From: Eucommia ulmoides
Lineage: Eukaryota; Streptophyta; Magnoliopsida; Garryales; Eucommiaceae
Reading direction: 5' to 3'
Assembly (NCBI GenBank): GCA_016647705.1
Contig: CM028340.1
Span: 8,929,001 to 8,993,000, forward strand
DNA: 64,000 bases
Below, one piece after another: positions 20,700-32,974 of the stretch. The notes beneath the pieces were generated by a model that worked only from the letters and a program-made list of their open reading frames with translations, was not told the DNA's origin and searched no databases. A program made the position numbers and the translations under genes. Within the stretch, counting starts at the first letter, position 1; each line of letters begins with the position of its first letter.

Positions 20700-21460
20700 A
20701 AAAGAGGTGGTGGAAAGGTCCTAGTGACTACAGTGCCCGACATCATCATCACCTTCTCTGACGAGGATTTCAGAGACCTCCACTTTGCAAACAGTGATGC
20801 CCTGGTCATTAAGGTTGTGGTCCCCAACTACCAGGTTTGAAGGATATTGGAATAAAGTGGGAGCTCCAGTGACATCATTTTTAGTGGATGCTTCAACAAT
20901 AGTTTTGGCCAAAAAGGTGGAAGGAAAGTGGCGCATATGTATCGACTACTAGGACCATAAGAAAGCATACCCCAAGGATTTCTTCTCCCTCCCAAGGATC
21001 AACATGGTGATCAATGCCATCACGAGGTACGAACTCCTAAGTTTTCTAGATACCTTCTCAGGGTACAACCAAATCCAATGTACCCCTCCCCCCCCCCCAA
21101 AAAAAAAAAAAAAAAAACGAGCCAAAAAAGTTATTTAAAATAGATAAGGCCACCTACTGTTACAAAGTGATGCTATTCGAACTAAAGATCATTGGTGCAA
21201 CTTACCAGAGGCTGTTGAACAAAATTTGCAAGTTTGAAATTGGAAAGCCGATGGAGATGTATATGGATGACATGTTGGTGAATAACCTACTGGCCGAACA
21301 ATACATTGACAATCTACAGAGATGCTTTGATATTCTCTGGATGCATATGATGAAGCTCAACTCCTCAAAGTGCATATTTGGAGTGGCCTCTGGTAAGTTT
21401 TGTGGTTTTATGGTATCGAAGAAATGGATAGATGATGTTGCCAAAAAATCCCCGGTATGT
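20700..21460 (+). pseudogene. Tat protease and reverse transcriptase part (T2)
   Basis: The protease lead-in reads ITFSDEDFRDLHFANSDAL (about 20745-20805), close to the Tat consensus before the protease active site. RT starts near 20920 with KWRICIDY, then AYPKDFFSLPRIN and LSFLDTFSGYNQIQ. The catalytic box is YMDDMLVNN (about 21255-21290), followed by SSKCIFGVAS. The domain order and residues are diagnostic for Ty3/gypsy RT. Confidence 0.85.
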
Positions 21461-21550
21461 GTTACAGCTCCTCACGTGCCAAAAACCTCCGCAACCCACA
21501 ATCCAAACTGCAAAACTAATTAGTTCTATGGGGGGGGGGGGGGACACCGA

Positions 21551-22051
21551 TGTGGTAACAGGTAACGAATCTTTAGCATGAGAATAAGATCAGACTACTC
21601 TTTGAGAGATAAAAAGTTTTAGAGAGTATTACAAATTTAATATCTAGAGTTGTGCGTATGATACCTATCTTTACTATCTATAATTGAGCCGATTTACCTC
21701 GTAACTGTCCTTCCTATGATTATATCCACGTTTCATATTTAGTTGTAGTGATTGTTGTTTATGCTCCCATTATGGGCTATCACGGTGATCACGCTCATGA
21801 GCGTGGGAGAAGAGTAGGTGAGGTTGACCTACCATCCTTAGAATAGGAAACTAGGCCTCTCAAAAGGCCTGATTCTATACCAGATCATCCCATGCATGGC
21901 TGGGCTTCCTGGGTAGGTTATGTGTATTTATATCTGGGCTGTCAACATGCTTGGCCCTTGGATCATTCCTATCAGGTTGGATTTTATCCACCAACCAGGC
22001 CCGCCTTCTTAACTTCGGTTTCATAATTCACGAGTGGGAATTTCTCTCACA
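21551..22051 (-). repeat. 3' LTR of T3 (501 bp)
   Basis: On the minus strand it starts TGTGAGAGAAATTCCC and ends CTGTTACCACA, giving TGTG...CACA termini. Its layout (GGGCCAAGC-type runs, a TATA-like AGATATAAATA, a C-rich segment, then TACTCTCTAAAAC and TCTCTCAAAGAG) parallels the T1 LTR. A G12 run (21531-21542) lies just outside its end. Confidence 0.62.
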
Positions 22052-22070
22052 TCATTTGCCCTCCTGACTT
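22052..22070 (-). other. Polypurine tract of T3
   Basis: Minus-strand AAGTCAGGAGGGCAAATGA directly precedes the LTR start TGTGAGAG. A purine-rich run at this place primes plus-strand DNA in LTR elements. It supports both the LTR boundary and the minus orientation. Confidence 0.65.
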
Positions 22071-22690
22071 CCGTGGTGATTCATCGAAGCGAGACAGATA
22101 ATTATTTTTCTTCTGTTTTAGTTCATTCGTGTGAATTTTTCTGAGGTTGTGATTCAAGCCTTATTCAACTATAACTCCAAACCTATTGTTTGAGTTAAAT
22201 TTTGTGAAGATTGAACTGAAAATTAAAGTTAATTTTCTGTTGGCTAAGCTAATGTAATAGTAGAGACGTTAGAAGCCGTGTAGAACTCTTGGGCCCTTTG
22301 GTTAGGCTTAATTCCTTCCTGATTTGGCTTAGCCCAACCTTAACTAGATTGGGGTTTGTGTTGGCTGAGGTTCACTCAAAGCTGACCATGCTCGCATCCT
22401 ATTTAGTGAATTAATCTTAGCGTCCGCTAAGTTTCGCATCACACTTCTACCAAACAACGTATATCAGCTAGGCACTGTTTGATTAATTAGCCATCTTTTC
22501 CACCTTTAGTCTTATCGGTTTTATAATGATGAAGCTTGGTAATTATGAATGGCCTTAAGTACCACTGTATTTAATCTTGGAAACCATCGCCTTTCCCTTG
22601 ATATTTGTCGTTGTCGTTTTGCTTTATACGTCATAAATATTCTGACGATTAAGTTTCACCTTTCCTGTTATTTCATGATCGTTGGTTTGG

Positions 22691-22700
22691 CTATTTAAAG
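22691..22700 (+). promoter_or_regulatory. TATA box for the antisense ORF of T3
   Basis: CTATTTAAAG lies 91-100 bp upstream of the ATG at 22791 and is followed by a strongly TC-rich leader (22720-22780). Both are normal for a plant RNA polymerase II promoter and face against the element's own direction. Confidence 0.5.
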
Positions 22701-22790
22701 CCAAGCCTCCTCGAGGTTTCTTTACAATTTTCTTTTTCGCCAATTCTCTTTCTTCTACTTCCTTCTTTCTTCTTTCGTCTTAGTACGAAT

Positions 22791-23185
22791 ATGGCCTCGT
22801 TGTCATCTGCTTCCGAAATTTTTGACGCTGTTTAGGCAGAAAGGAAAAAGGAAGTAAAACAAGGGTATCGCTTTTGCCAATTCATGATAATGGTGAAGAC
22901 CCTTGATGGAGGGTACCCTAGGCTTTTAGCTATCGAGGATGTCGATGCCTTCTACGCTTCCCTCGATGCTGCCTATTTCTGTGCGATATCCCGGCTCCAC
23001 GAATTTCGTGGTTAGTTTTGGGTGGCATAAAAACAAATTGAAGAGTTGCAAGCCCAAGTGCATCTCTATAAAAGTCACAATGGTGTGTTGAAGGTGGAGA
23101 AGGAGAAGCTTTTAAACAAGAACGAAGAGAAAAGTGAGAAAATACGCTCCTTGGTTCTAGCGCTAAACCAATATGAGGCGAGTGA
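22791..23185 (+). pseudogene. Antisense ORF of a Tat element (putative gypsy-type transposon domain-like)
   Basis: The reading region starts MASLSSASEIFDAV and later gives AQVHLYKSHNGVLKVEKEKL, then NKNEEKSEKIRSLVLALNQYE. The latter half is highly charged and heptad-like and should form a coiled coil. Tat-lineage antisense ORFs, annotated in databases as 'putative gypsy type transposon', often end in such a coiled coil. It lies upstream of the T3 polypurine tract on the opposite strand and has its own TATA box. The 3' part is cut at about 23190 by the neighbouring LTR. The role of these proteins is not established. The assignment rests on position and general character, not alignment. Confidence 0.5.
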
Positions 23186-23189
23186 CTTC

Positions 23190-24086
23190 TATAATTTGTC
23201 AAATTTTCGGATCGATTTTACAACAGTAAATAATAGCTACAATTATTACAAATAGATCTTCTAATATAATTCCGGGCACTGTTTTGTTCTCATTAGCCCA
23301 AGAATCAAAACTGTGGGGTTGTGAGCCCACGCTCAGTAGAATTCCAACTCATCTGATACATGTATTTAATTAATATACCACATAAACACACAAGCATGAT
23401 TTCCACATAATTTTCGCATACTCATAGTTATTTCATGAAAATTAACGACTATAACCCGACGACAATAACAACATAAATCTCATAATAGAGAAATTAAATA
23501 TATATATTAGAAGAGTTAGAAATTTTATCTAAAATCCGAAGTCAAAATCTGAACCGGAATACTCCGAATGGAAAATATTCTATTTTCGCAAGAAAAAAAA
23601 AAAACAAAAACAAAAAAAACAACATTCCAAAAAGCCTTTTCCTCAACTTCGCTTGCATATCCATAGAATGAATGATTATAATTATTTTGTCACCTTTCTT
23701 CCTATTATGATTATTATTATAAATATTAGTATTATATATAATAACACGTGTTAACTTCACACTTAGCATATATACATATAAGGTTGTATTTGGTTTCTTT
23801 CTTTATGAAGGAAACTATTTCAGCAGTTAATTAATTAATTTATTTATTTATACAATGTCACCCCTAAAATAAAAGAAATATTAATTGTATCGCAAAAATT
23901 TTTAAAGTATATTTTAAACAATACAATAGTACCAAAACTTTTAAACGTCAATTTAAAATTAACATCGAATCCACAAAAAATATCAAATATTATTTATACC
24001 ATAAATTTATAAAATAACCAAAAAAAAAATGTTAAACTTATATAAAATAATATTTTTTCAAAAATATAAATTTTCGGGGTATTACA
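23190..24086 (-). repeat. Family L LTR 1, partial (897 bp)
   Basis: It matches 28030-28911 of the full LTR from TATAATTTGTCAAATTTT to the terminal TTACA. The other half is missing at the junction with T3. Minus-strand start is TGTAATACCCCG. A hairpin near 23795-23815 (TTTCTTTCTTTATGAAGGAAA) has counterparts at 28620 and 42380. Confidence 0.75.
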
Positions 24087-27051
24087 ATCTAACCCCCTTA
24101 AATAAAATTTGTCTTCGAAATTTTGTATAAAACAGTAATAATTCCAAATCGCACCGCACGGTCATGTTAGTCACACTCGATTCTAGAACAATTATTTTCT
24201 ATGCAGGGTCTCGTAACCGAATGTCACCCACCTTTCATAACCGACAAAATCTATTTTACACTTTGCCACATTCGCATTTGTAATGGCCCACATTATATTC
24301 AACAACCTACGGACATGGTGCACTTTGGTCAGTAACACCTAACGCAGATAACCAATTGCTAAAGAATCTTATATTTCTAAATATTTCCGTTGCACTACTC
24401 TGATAAAAATGGCAATAAATAACAATATATCTTTAAAATATCACGGAAGTCTCACTAGATTGGATCTATCTCAATTCTAACAGGTTTGCCACCTCGATAA
24501 ATGTTTCATCTTGGCATGAATTTTTAAGTCCATTGCCATATCCCATAACCATCATTTACCAATTCCATTCGACATTTCAAGCCAACATATCGCAACAAAC
24601 AACATTATAAGTAATAGATAGCTCAATTCCTTGTGGACTGTCTCGTGAGACTAAAAATAATTCATTCCAATTTCCACATTAAAATTCCAAAATCTTGTAA
24701 ACTTTTTTTAAATAATGTCATCACAATCCAAACTTCGAATAACGGATTTTATGAAATACGTCGGGAAACACACAAACACAAATATATAAATACTTCTTAA
24801 CTATATAAATATATCTAAACCACATAAATTTGTCGTGAAACATCTAAATACATTTCAAACTACCTAATTACGTTTCAAACCACATAAATACGCCTACATC
24901 ATATAAATACATCCCAATCACTTCAATATGTCTAGAATACATAAATACATGTCAATCAAATAAATACGTCTCAAAACACATAAATGCGTGTCAATCACAT
25001 AATTACACCTCGAAACACATAAATGTATGTCTGACTACAAAAAATATCAAATACGTCCCAAATATGTAACTGCATCTTAGTTATATACTTATGTCTCCAA
25101 AGTCATGTAACATAACGAGTTCAGTATTGAGTTCAATATTTACTTAAAATGTATATAAAGATATTACATAAAATCTGCAATCGAATTTCTAAAATACCAA
25201 TTAAGCTCAAAAATTCAAATTGACATTTCAAAGTAACAATTGGCTCCCAATAGTCTCTTAATAGCCCTACACTCTAACTCCACTTTATTCTAGTAGTGGA
25301 CCATCTATCCGAAAATTTTATCGGTGTTCTTTCTTCGTAATATAAAGGCATTTTATGGATCAAGTATTTTTATCAAAATCCACTTTCCAATAAAATATAG
25401 CCACACTGGGTAGTATTCAAATCTCATCAAAATATCATCGTAACAGAACAACTAAATTTAAATCAATTAGTCAACTTACTGGTATATAATAAAATAGCAT
25501 ACCTTCTTGCCAGCCATAGGATCGTTTACCTCACGATTGGGAGTTATAACGGTACTGTAACCTGTCCAACTGTGTCATTTAAGATGGCTATCAGTGTCGG
25601 GGCCCAGTTAATATCTCCAATGGTAGGAGCAACAACCCTGCAGGACTTGTCTAGCAGGTAACAACATATATCCACCTTGCAGGACTTACCAGATAGGTAA
25701 CAACATATATCCACATCTCCCAAGACATGCCCTCCTGACGAGAAGACAATTATAGCATAGCTGTATAATGAAAATAATTTTTCATATTAAAAAATTTACT
25801 TGATCCACGTAACTTTTTAAAATAATCAATTTTAATTAAAAAAAATAACATTTTAGTATGAAAATATAATTTGACAATTTATGTAGAAGACAATGCACAT
25901 GTTGTCTTCATAATATTAAAAGAACTAATGGTCCAAGTATATTTATCAAACACCACTTTCAAAATATAATATAAAAATAACCGTACATTGAGCCGAAATA
26001 AAATTCCACTGCTACCATCACAATAGAATGATGCTTTTAAGTCAACCAATCAAATTATTTTGATATATAATAAAATATCGCACACATATTTTCCAACTAG
26101 CCATAAGATCATTTCACCTCATGATCAGGCGTTATGACAGTACCATAACTTGTACAACTGTACCATCTAAGGTGGTTATCAGTGCCACGGCCATTCGATA
26201 TCTCCAATGGTAAGAGCAACCATCCTGTAGGACTTACTTGACAGGTAACAACATATATCCACCCTATAGGACTTGCATGACAGGTAACAACATATATCTA
26301 CCCTACAAGATATGTCTAAAAGGAAACAACATATATCCACATCTCAGATGACATGCCCTCTTGACGAGAAGAACACTATGACATAGCAGGATAATAAAAA
26401 TATTTTTTTTCCACCTTTCAAATTTTACTTGATCCATTTAATATCATAAAAATGTTCATTTTCTTTAACATTTTTTTAATGTAATACAAAAATATAATTT
26501 AATAATTTATATAGAAGACAGTAAATACCTTTAAACCAATCATTTCAATTTAACAATATATCCTATAGTTCACAACTAACACGACACTCCCCTAAAAATT
26601 ATTAGGAAGACAACTGGTAAAAGTCAATGACGTATTCTTAAAGGGTATATGGCTCTCATATACAATTACTACTATAATAGTAATATAGTCCCTTGAATAA
26701 TAATTGGTTTATTATTATTCAATTGTAGAGTTGAATTCTACCACAAATTATTCAATAAATAATTAGTCTAAAAATAATATTTACCACTCTGCGATAGTAA
26801 ATATTATAGCCACCCTATGTGTATTATTATTGTGACTATATTAATATGGGTACCCACAATATTATCCTAGCTATATTATTTGAGTGTCTTTATATATTAT
26901 CAATTATATTATTTCTCCATATTAATATTTTTTTCCGAATTAATGAGTTATACGAAAATTATTATTTTTAAGTATTACTTCACTTATTATGGGAAATAGG
27001 TACCATAACTTAAGCCTAGGGTAGTCGCAAACCTACGCTCTGATACCACTT
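24087..27051 (-). mobile_element. Family L internal region 1, non-coding
   Basis: It is bounded by a polypurine tract at 24087-24102 (minus TTTAAGGGGGTTAGAT) and a primer site at 27037-27048. It contains many dispersed short repeats of the form 'CACATAAATACGTCTCAA' (24760-25090) and two blocks carrying a 39-bp minisatellite (about 25630-25740 and 26220-26350). No gag or pol motif found in any frame. Confidence 0.7.
27037..27048 (-). other. Primer-binding site of family L, initiator tRNA-Met type
   Basis: Minus-strand TGGTATCAGAGC lies three bases from the LTR end (…GGTCGTTACA AAG TGGTATC). This is the classic tRNA-Met primer site of plant LTR elements and sets the orientation. Confidence 0.85.
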
Positions 27052-28911
27052 TGTAACGACCTGCTTTCCCAAAGCTGACGCGCAGTTTCTTCTTTTGGAG
27101 AAATTAATACTACAATTAAATAGTCAATATTTTAATTAATAAAATCTGAGAGATTTTACAGCTACGGCGATAATTATAGTTAACGAATTATCGCATCAAT
27201 TTTTATAATAGTAAATAATAAATATAGTTATTATAAATTAAATAGAATTTCAAATAAAATTTTTGGCACCATACTATTTTTAAATACATTCAAGTAAATA
27301 GGGAATTAATACTAAATAATATTGTAACTCTAATAATTTTATGATTAGTTTGAGTCATTTAAGAAGGTTTTTAGGCATCACAAAAATGTCCCTAGCATTA
27401 AATCGTCAATTGATCCTTTATGTTTCGGTTTACCATTATTTCCATAAATATTGGAATTTGTATTGTCATGTACAATTTTACCCTTCTTTCATGGTCCAAT
27501 CCACAGTAAATACCACTCTGGTAAATCAGAGTGGTAGAATTTACGGTTAAATTTAGGTTATTATTGTCGGTGAAAATTTAAAATTATAATTGTAACAGTG
27601 TTAATATTAATTATATCATTATTTATATAAGAGCATTATATATAATAAAGTGAAACTAGTGGTATTATCTAGTTTAATTGGTATAATTAATATTACAATA
27701 ATTAATTAGATACCAATGTACATAATATCACTCCTGCCATTCAGTAATATTATCCAATAATATTAATTATAATTATAGTTCCAGTAGTATAATTATAATG
27801 GTATTATAATTGTGCTTTCATGAGATTTTATAAGTGATAATGGTAATATTATCCAGTTATTCATTTGGTATTATAACTTTTACACAATTATAATACCAAT
27901 ATTAATTATATCAAAGCATTATAATATACTATAATGCCTACGGTTATTCTGTTAGATGAAATACCCGGTACATTTAAAAGTCAACAGTTTACTAGGACAG
28001 TAGAATTTTTACAATGCAATGATGACAATTATAATTTGTCAAATTTTTGGATCGATTTTATAGCAGTAAATAATAGCTACAATTATTACAAGTAGAACTT
28101 CTAATATAATTCCAGGAACCATTTCGTTCTCACTGGCCCTGTAATCAAAACTGTGAGATTGTAAGTCAACGCTCAGTAGAATTCTAACTCATCTGGTGCG
28201 TGTATTTAATTGATATACCACATAAACACACAAACATGATTTCCACATAATTTTCACACACTCATAATTATTTCATAAAAATTAACGACTATAATCCGAT
28301 GACAATAACAACGTAAATCTCATGATAGGGAAATTAAATACATATATTAGAAAAGTTAGAAATTTTACTTGAAATCCGAAGCCGAAATCTAAACTGGAAT
28401 ACTCCGAATCAGAAATATTCTATTTTCGCAAGAAAAAGAAAAGAAAAACAACATTCCAAAAAGCCTTTTCCTCAACTTCGCTTGCATATCCATAGAATGA
28501 TTATAATTATTCTGCCACCCTTCTTCCTATTATGATTATTATTATAAATATTATTATTATTATATATAATAACACGTGTTAACTTCACACTTTGAACATA
28601 TACATATATGGTTGTATTTAGTTTCATTCTTTATGAATGAAACTATTTCAGCAGTTAATTAATTAATTAATTAATTTACATAATATCTCCCATAAAATAA
28701 AAATATTAATTGTATCCCAAAACTCTTAAACGTATATTTTAAACAACACGATAGTCCCAAAATTTTTAAACGTCAATTTAAAATTAACATATAATCCACA
28801 AAAATTATCAAATATTATTTAAACCATAAATTTATAAAATAATCCCCCAAAATAATAAACTTATATAAAATAATATTTTTTTTCAAAAATATAAATTTTC
28901 GGCGTATTACA
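27052..28911 (-). repeat. Family L LTR 2, full length (1860 bp)
   Basis: On the minus strand it starts TGTAATACGCCG and ends GGTCGTTACA. It serves as 5' LTR for the internal region at its left and 3' LTR for the one at its right. Strongly AT-rich; no recognisable genes. The 27550-28020 segment has dense ATTATAATAC-type repeats. Confidence 0.78.
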
Positions 28912-31125
28912 ATCTACCCCCCTTAAATAAATTTTGTACATAATGGTAATAATTCCAAATCGCACTGCACAATCATGTTAATCACACTCGATTCCAGAAC
29001 AATTATTTTCTATGTAGGGTCCCGTTACCAAAAGTCACCCACATTTCATAACCGACAAAATCTATTCTACATTTTGCCACATTCGAATTTGTGGTGACCC
29101 ACATTATATCCAAAAACCTACAGACATAGTGCACTTTGGTCAATAACACCTAACACGGATAACCAATTGCCAAAGAATTTTATATTTCTAAATGCTTCCG
29201 TTGCACTACTCTAATAAAAATGGAAATAAATAACAATATATCTTTAAAATATTATGGCAGTCTCACTAGATTAGGTCTATCTCAATTCCAACAGGTTTAT
29301 GACCACGATAATTTTTTCACTTGGCATGACTTTTCAAGTTCGTTGCCGTATCTCATAACCAATATTTACCAATTTCATCCGACATTTCAAGCCAACATAT
29401 TGCAACAACCAACATCATAAGAAGTAGATAGCCCAATTCCTTGTGCACTGTCCCGTGAGACTAAAAATAATCCATTCCAATTTCAACATTAAAATTCCAA
29501 AATCTCGTAACCTTTTTTTAATAAATATCATCACGATCCAAACTTCGAATAACGGATTTTCTGAAATACGTCAAAAAACACACAAACACAAATATATAAA
29601 TACGTCTTAACCACATAAATATGTCTAACTCATATAAATATGTTTCGAAACATCTAAATACATTTCAAACCACCTAATTACGTTTCAAACCACATAAATA
29701 CGTCTCAATCATATAAATACATCCCAATTACTTATATATGTCCGGAATAAATAAATACATATTAATCAAATAAAAATGTCTCAAAACACATAAATGAGTG
29801 TCAACCACATAAGTACACCTTGAAATACATAAAAACATGTCAAATTACAAAAACAAAATTAAATACGTACCAAATATATAACTACGTCTTAATAATACAA
29901 TTATGTCTCCAAAGTCACGTAACATAACGAGTTCAATACTGAGTTCAATACTTATATAAAATGTATATAAAAATATTACATAAAATCCGCAATCGAATTT
30001 CCAAAATACCAATTAATCTAAAAAATTCAAATTAACATTTTCAAGTAACAATTGGCTCCCAATAGTCTCATAATAACCCTATACTCTAACTCCACCTAGT
30101 GCTAGTAGTGGACCATCTATCTTAATATTTTATCAGTGTACTATCTTCGTAATATAAAGGCATTTTATGGATCAAATATTTTTATAAAAATCCACTTTCC
30201 AAAAAAATATAGTCACACTAGGCAGTATTCAAACCCAACAAAAATATCATCGTAACAGAAGAACCGAATTTAAATATACTAGTCAACCTACTCGTATATA
30301 ATAAAATAACATACTTTCTTGTCAGGCATAAGATCGTTTACCTCACGATTGAGAGTTATAACGGTACTGTAATCTGTCCAACTGTGCCATTTAAGGTGGC
30401 TATTAGTGTCAGAGCTATTTAATATCTCTAATAGTAGGAGCAACCACCCTGCAGGACTTGCTAGACAGGTAACAACATATACCCACTCTGCAGGACTTAT
30501 TTGACAAGTAACAACATAAATTCACCCTGCAGGACTAACCTGACTGGTAACAACATATATCCATATCTCGTAGGACATGCCCTCCTGACGAGAAAACAAC
30601 TATGGCATAGTCGGATAATTAAAATCATTGTCTACATTAAAACAATTTACTTGATCCACATAACGTTATAAAATAATCCATTTTATCAAACACCACTTTT
30701 CAAAATATAATATAAATAAAACCGCACACTGAGCCAAAATAAAATTTCACTGCTACCATCACAATAGAATAATGCTTTTAAGTCGACTAATCAAATTATT
30801 TTGATAGATAATAAAATATCGCACACATATTTTTCTACTAGCCAAAAGATCATTTCATCTCATGATAGAGAGTTACGACAGTACCGTAACCTATACAACT
30901 ATGTTATCTAAGGTGGCTATTAGTACTAGGGCTATTTGATATCTCTAATGGTAAGAGCAACCACCCTGTAGTACTAGCCTGATAGGTAACAACATATATC
31001 TACCCTACAGGACTTGCCTGAGATGTAACAACATATATCCACCCTACAAGACATACCTGACAGGTTACAACATATATCCACATCTCTCGGAGGACATCCC
31101 TTCCTGATGAGAAGATAACTATGGG
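28912..31125 (-). mobile_element. Family L internal region 2, truncated
   Basis: It begins at a polypurine tract (minus AAGGGGGGTAGAT, 28912-28930) and follows internal region 1 block by block, including the 'CACATAAATACGTCTC' repeats (29590-29870) and two minisatellite blocks (about 30430-30590 and 30965-31100). It ends abruptly at about 31125 against the 30-bp minisatellite of the neighbouring Tat relic, so its primer site and outer LTR are missing. Confidence 0.72.
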
Positions 31126-31131
31126 TGAACC

Positions 31132-31525
31132 GATCTAGGCAGTTTAGCCAGTTGATGAGTTGATCTTGGCAGCTTGGTCTTATGAACGAGATGATCTAGG
31201 CAGCTCAGCTTAGAGATGAACTATTCTTGGCCGTCTGGTTGGTTAATGAGCTGATCTTGGCAGCTCAATTTTACAAATAAGCTGATCTAGATAGATCAGT
31301 TTAGATAAGAACTGATCTAGGTAGTTCAATTAGTTGATTAGCTGATTCTTGGCAGCTTAGTTTATGGGTAAATTGATCTAAGCAGTTTGACTGGTTGATG
31401 GGTTGACCTTGGCAACTCAATTTTACAAATGAGCTGATCTAAGCAACTTAGTTCAGATTGGAACTGATCTAGGAAGTTTAGTTGGTTGATGAGTTGATTC
31501 TTGGTAGCTCAATTTTAGACCGTTT
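31132..31525. repeat. 30-bp minisatellite, about 13 units
   Basis: The core GATCTAGGCAG / GATCTTGGCAG recurs at about 31132, 31162, 31193, 31223, 31253, 31284, 31314, 31345, 31375, 31405, 31436, 31466 and 31496. Two subtypes roughly alternate, 'GAACTGATCTAGG..' and 'GAGCTGATCTTGG..AGCTCAATTTTA', giving a higher-order period near 61 bp. It lies between family L and the end of the Tat integrase relic T4 and may belong to the 3' region of T4. Confidence 0.8.
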
Positions 31526-31739
31526 ATTATCCTAAATGTAGGGATGGTCTTTGCTAATTTGTTTTTGTAAAGATAAGTGGTTATGACTGCTTATTCAAAA
31601 ATTTACAATCGAAACAACAACATTTTCCTTCAAATCTTGAATAATGTGATACATAATAAGGAACTCACACAAAGTATTTTTGTAAATATGCAATGTTCTA
31701 TGGTCGAGGAATTGGCAGACCATTTAGATTTTCTAACCA

Positions 31740-32974
31740 GTACGTCCCATGTCTGTTCACCTTGATCACCTTATACGGCTCTTCCCAGGTAGGAGCTAGT
31801 TTTCGTAGTCGTACCTCTAGGCGTGAGGCATTACCCTCCGAAGCACTAGTTCTCCCACTGTGAAGTGTCTTGGGTGAACTGCATGGTTAAATATCCTTGG
31901 CATCTTTGATTTGTAGGCCGCCATCCTCAATGCTGCTAGGTCTCGTTTCTCCTCTAACTGGTATAACTCTTAGCGTATCTTAACCTTGTTTTCTATGAGA
32001 TTGACCGTGTTATCTCACCTCGAAAGCAAACCGATCTCTACTCGGACCACTGCTTCTGTCCCATACATCATGGAATAAGGTGTTTCTCCCATGGTTGTGC
32101 TCGAAGTAGTATAGTAGGCCCATAAGATCGCTGACAGTTATTCCACCCATTTGCCTTTGGTAACGACTAACCTCTTTTTGAGTGCTTTTTTGACTGACCT
32201 ATTTGTTACCTCTTTTTGCCCATTTTCTTGAGGATAAGCTAGGTTTTATGTCCGATGTTGTATTTTCAATTCATCGTACATCTAAGTAACCTTTTCAACA
32301 GTAAATAGAGTTTCATTATTTGATATCAGTACTGTCGGAATACCAAAATGGAAAATTACTTTCTTCCAAAGAAAGTTCTTAACTTTATTTTCGCCCATAG
32401 TCACGAATGCATTAGCCTCCACCGATTTGGTGAAGTAATCAATCATTACTAGTTCTTGTTCCTGAGTGCCGACATGAACAACCCTAGGACATCTATTCCC
32501 CATTGAACAAAAGGCCATGGACTATGGACGGGTGTTTGCATTTGAGAGGGAACTTGGATGTCATTCGAGAACTATTGGAGTTGGTTACACTTTTTGACGT
32601 ACTCCTTCACATTGCTACACATAGTCTGCTAGTAATACTTGATTGTAAGTGCCTTGTATGCCAAGGTTCTTCCTCCCTGATGGTTCTCACAAAACTCCTT
32701 CATGAATTTCTTGTAGCACATAGGTGGCTTCATTTAGCCCTAAGCAGAGCAACAATGGTTGTGTGAATGACCTTCGGTACAACTTACCATCCATCATGAT
32801 GTATCTCGATACTTTGTATAATATCTTTTGTGGCTGATTCCTTCTTGTATAGTAACGTTCCCTCACTCAAGTGGTGTACCAAAGGAGTTCTCCAATTTTT
32901 GTTTTGTCCCAAATCTCTAATCCATGCACCAGATTTAGTTTGGGATGGTACAAATGACTGCTCCAAATAATCCA
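31740..32974 (-). pseudogene. Tat RNase H/integrase relic (T4)
   Basis: The minus strand shows the linker after RNase H (GQNKNWRTPLVHHL at about 32900), then a zinc-binding region ending in CSNVKEYVKKCNQLQ. The integrase core follows: PWPF, a VMIDYFTKSVEANAF block with the first catalytic Asp, and FHFGIPTVLISNNETLF around the second catalytic Asp position (now Asn). Further down come PYSMMYGTEAV and LVLRRVMP, matching the C-terminal half of Tat integrase. Upstream pol is cut at 32974 by LTR C. A heavily decayed fossil. Confidence 0.8.

Larger units (their letters stand above)
16924..21540 (+). mobile_element. Tat-lineage element T2, 5' half with nested solo LTR
   Basis: Plus strand order is 5' LTR (16924-17487 continuing at 19028-19044), primer site (19047-19064), gag (about 19640-20500), protease (about 20720-20880) and reverse transcriptase (about 20880-21450). 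The element then ends near 21540, next to the LTR of the oppositely oriented T3, so integrase and the 3' LTR are missing. A solo family P LTR (17488-19022) sits in the 5' LTR. Decayed with many interruptions. Homopolymer runs at 20677-20697 and 21085-21118 fall inside the pol region. Confidence 0.82.
21551..23190 (-). mobile_element. 3' end of a minus-strand Tat element T3 with antisense ORF
   Basis: On the minus strand a region containing an antisense ORF (22791-23185 on plus) is followed by a polypurine tract (22052-22070) and an LTR (22051 down to 21551). T3 points the opposite way to T2. Everything upstream of 23190, including gag and pol, is replaced by the next LTR family. Placing an antisense ORF just before the 3' LTR is a known habit of the Tat lineage (Grande, Retand and relatives). 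Confidence 0.65.
23190..31125 (-). mobile_element. Tandem pair of non-coding LTR elements sharing an LTR (family L)
   Basis: On the plus strand the order is partial LTR (23190-24086), internal (24087-27051), full LTR (27052-28911), internal (28912-31125). Each LTR's right end TTACA is followed by a minus-strand polypurine tract. The full LTR's left end TGTAACGACC is preceded by a minus-strand primer site TGGTATCAGAGC. The two halves match over more than 2.5 kb. No coding frame of length is present, so this is a large non-autonomous (LARD-like) family. LTR-internal-LTR-internal is what recombination between copies leaves. Confidence 0.75.

Noticed and set aside
20588-20936. Several overlapping frames on both strands with poly-K or poly-F runs
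   Set aside because: They are produced by an A21 run inside the T2 protease region. The real coding trace is the plus-strand Tat protease lead-in.
24760-25090. Repeated CACATAAATACGTCTCAA phrases as a satellite
   Set aside because: The spacing is irregular and the phrase is interspersed. It is a feature of the family L internal region, repeated in its second copy.
27550-28020. Dense ATTATAATAC repeats as an origin or matrix attachment region
   Set aside because: Plain AT-rich LTR sequence explains them, and no specific motif supports such a role.
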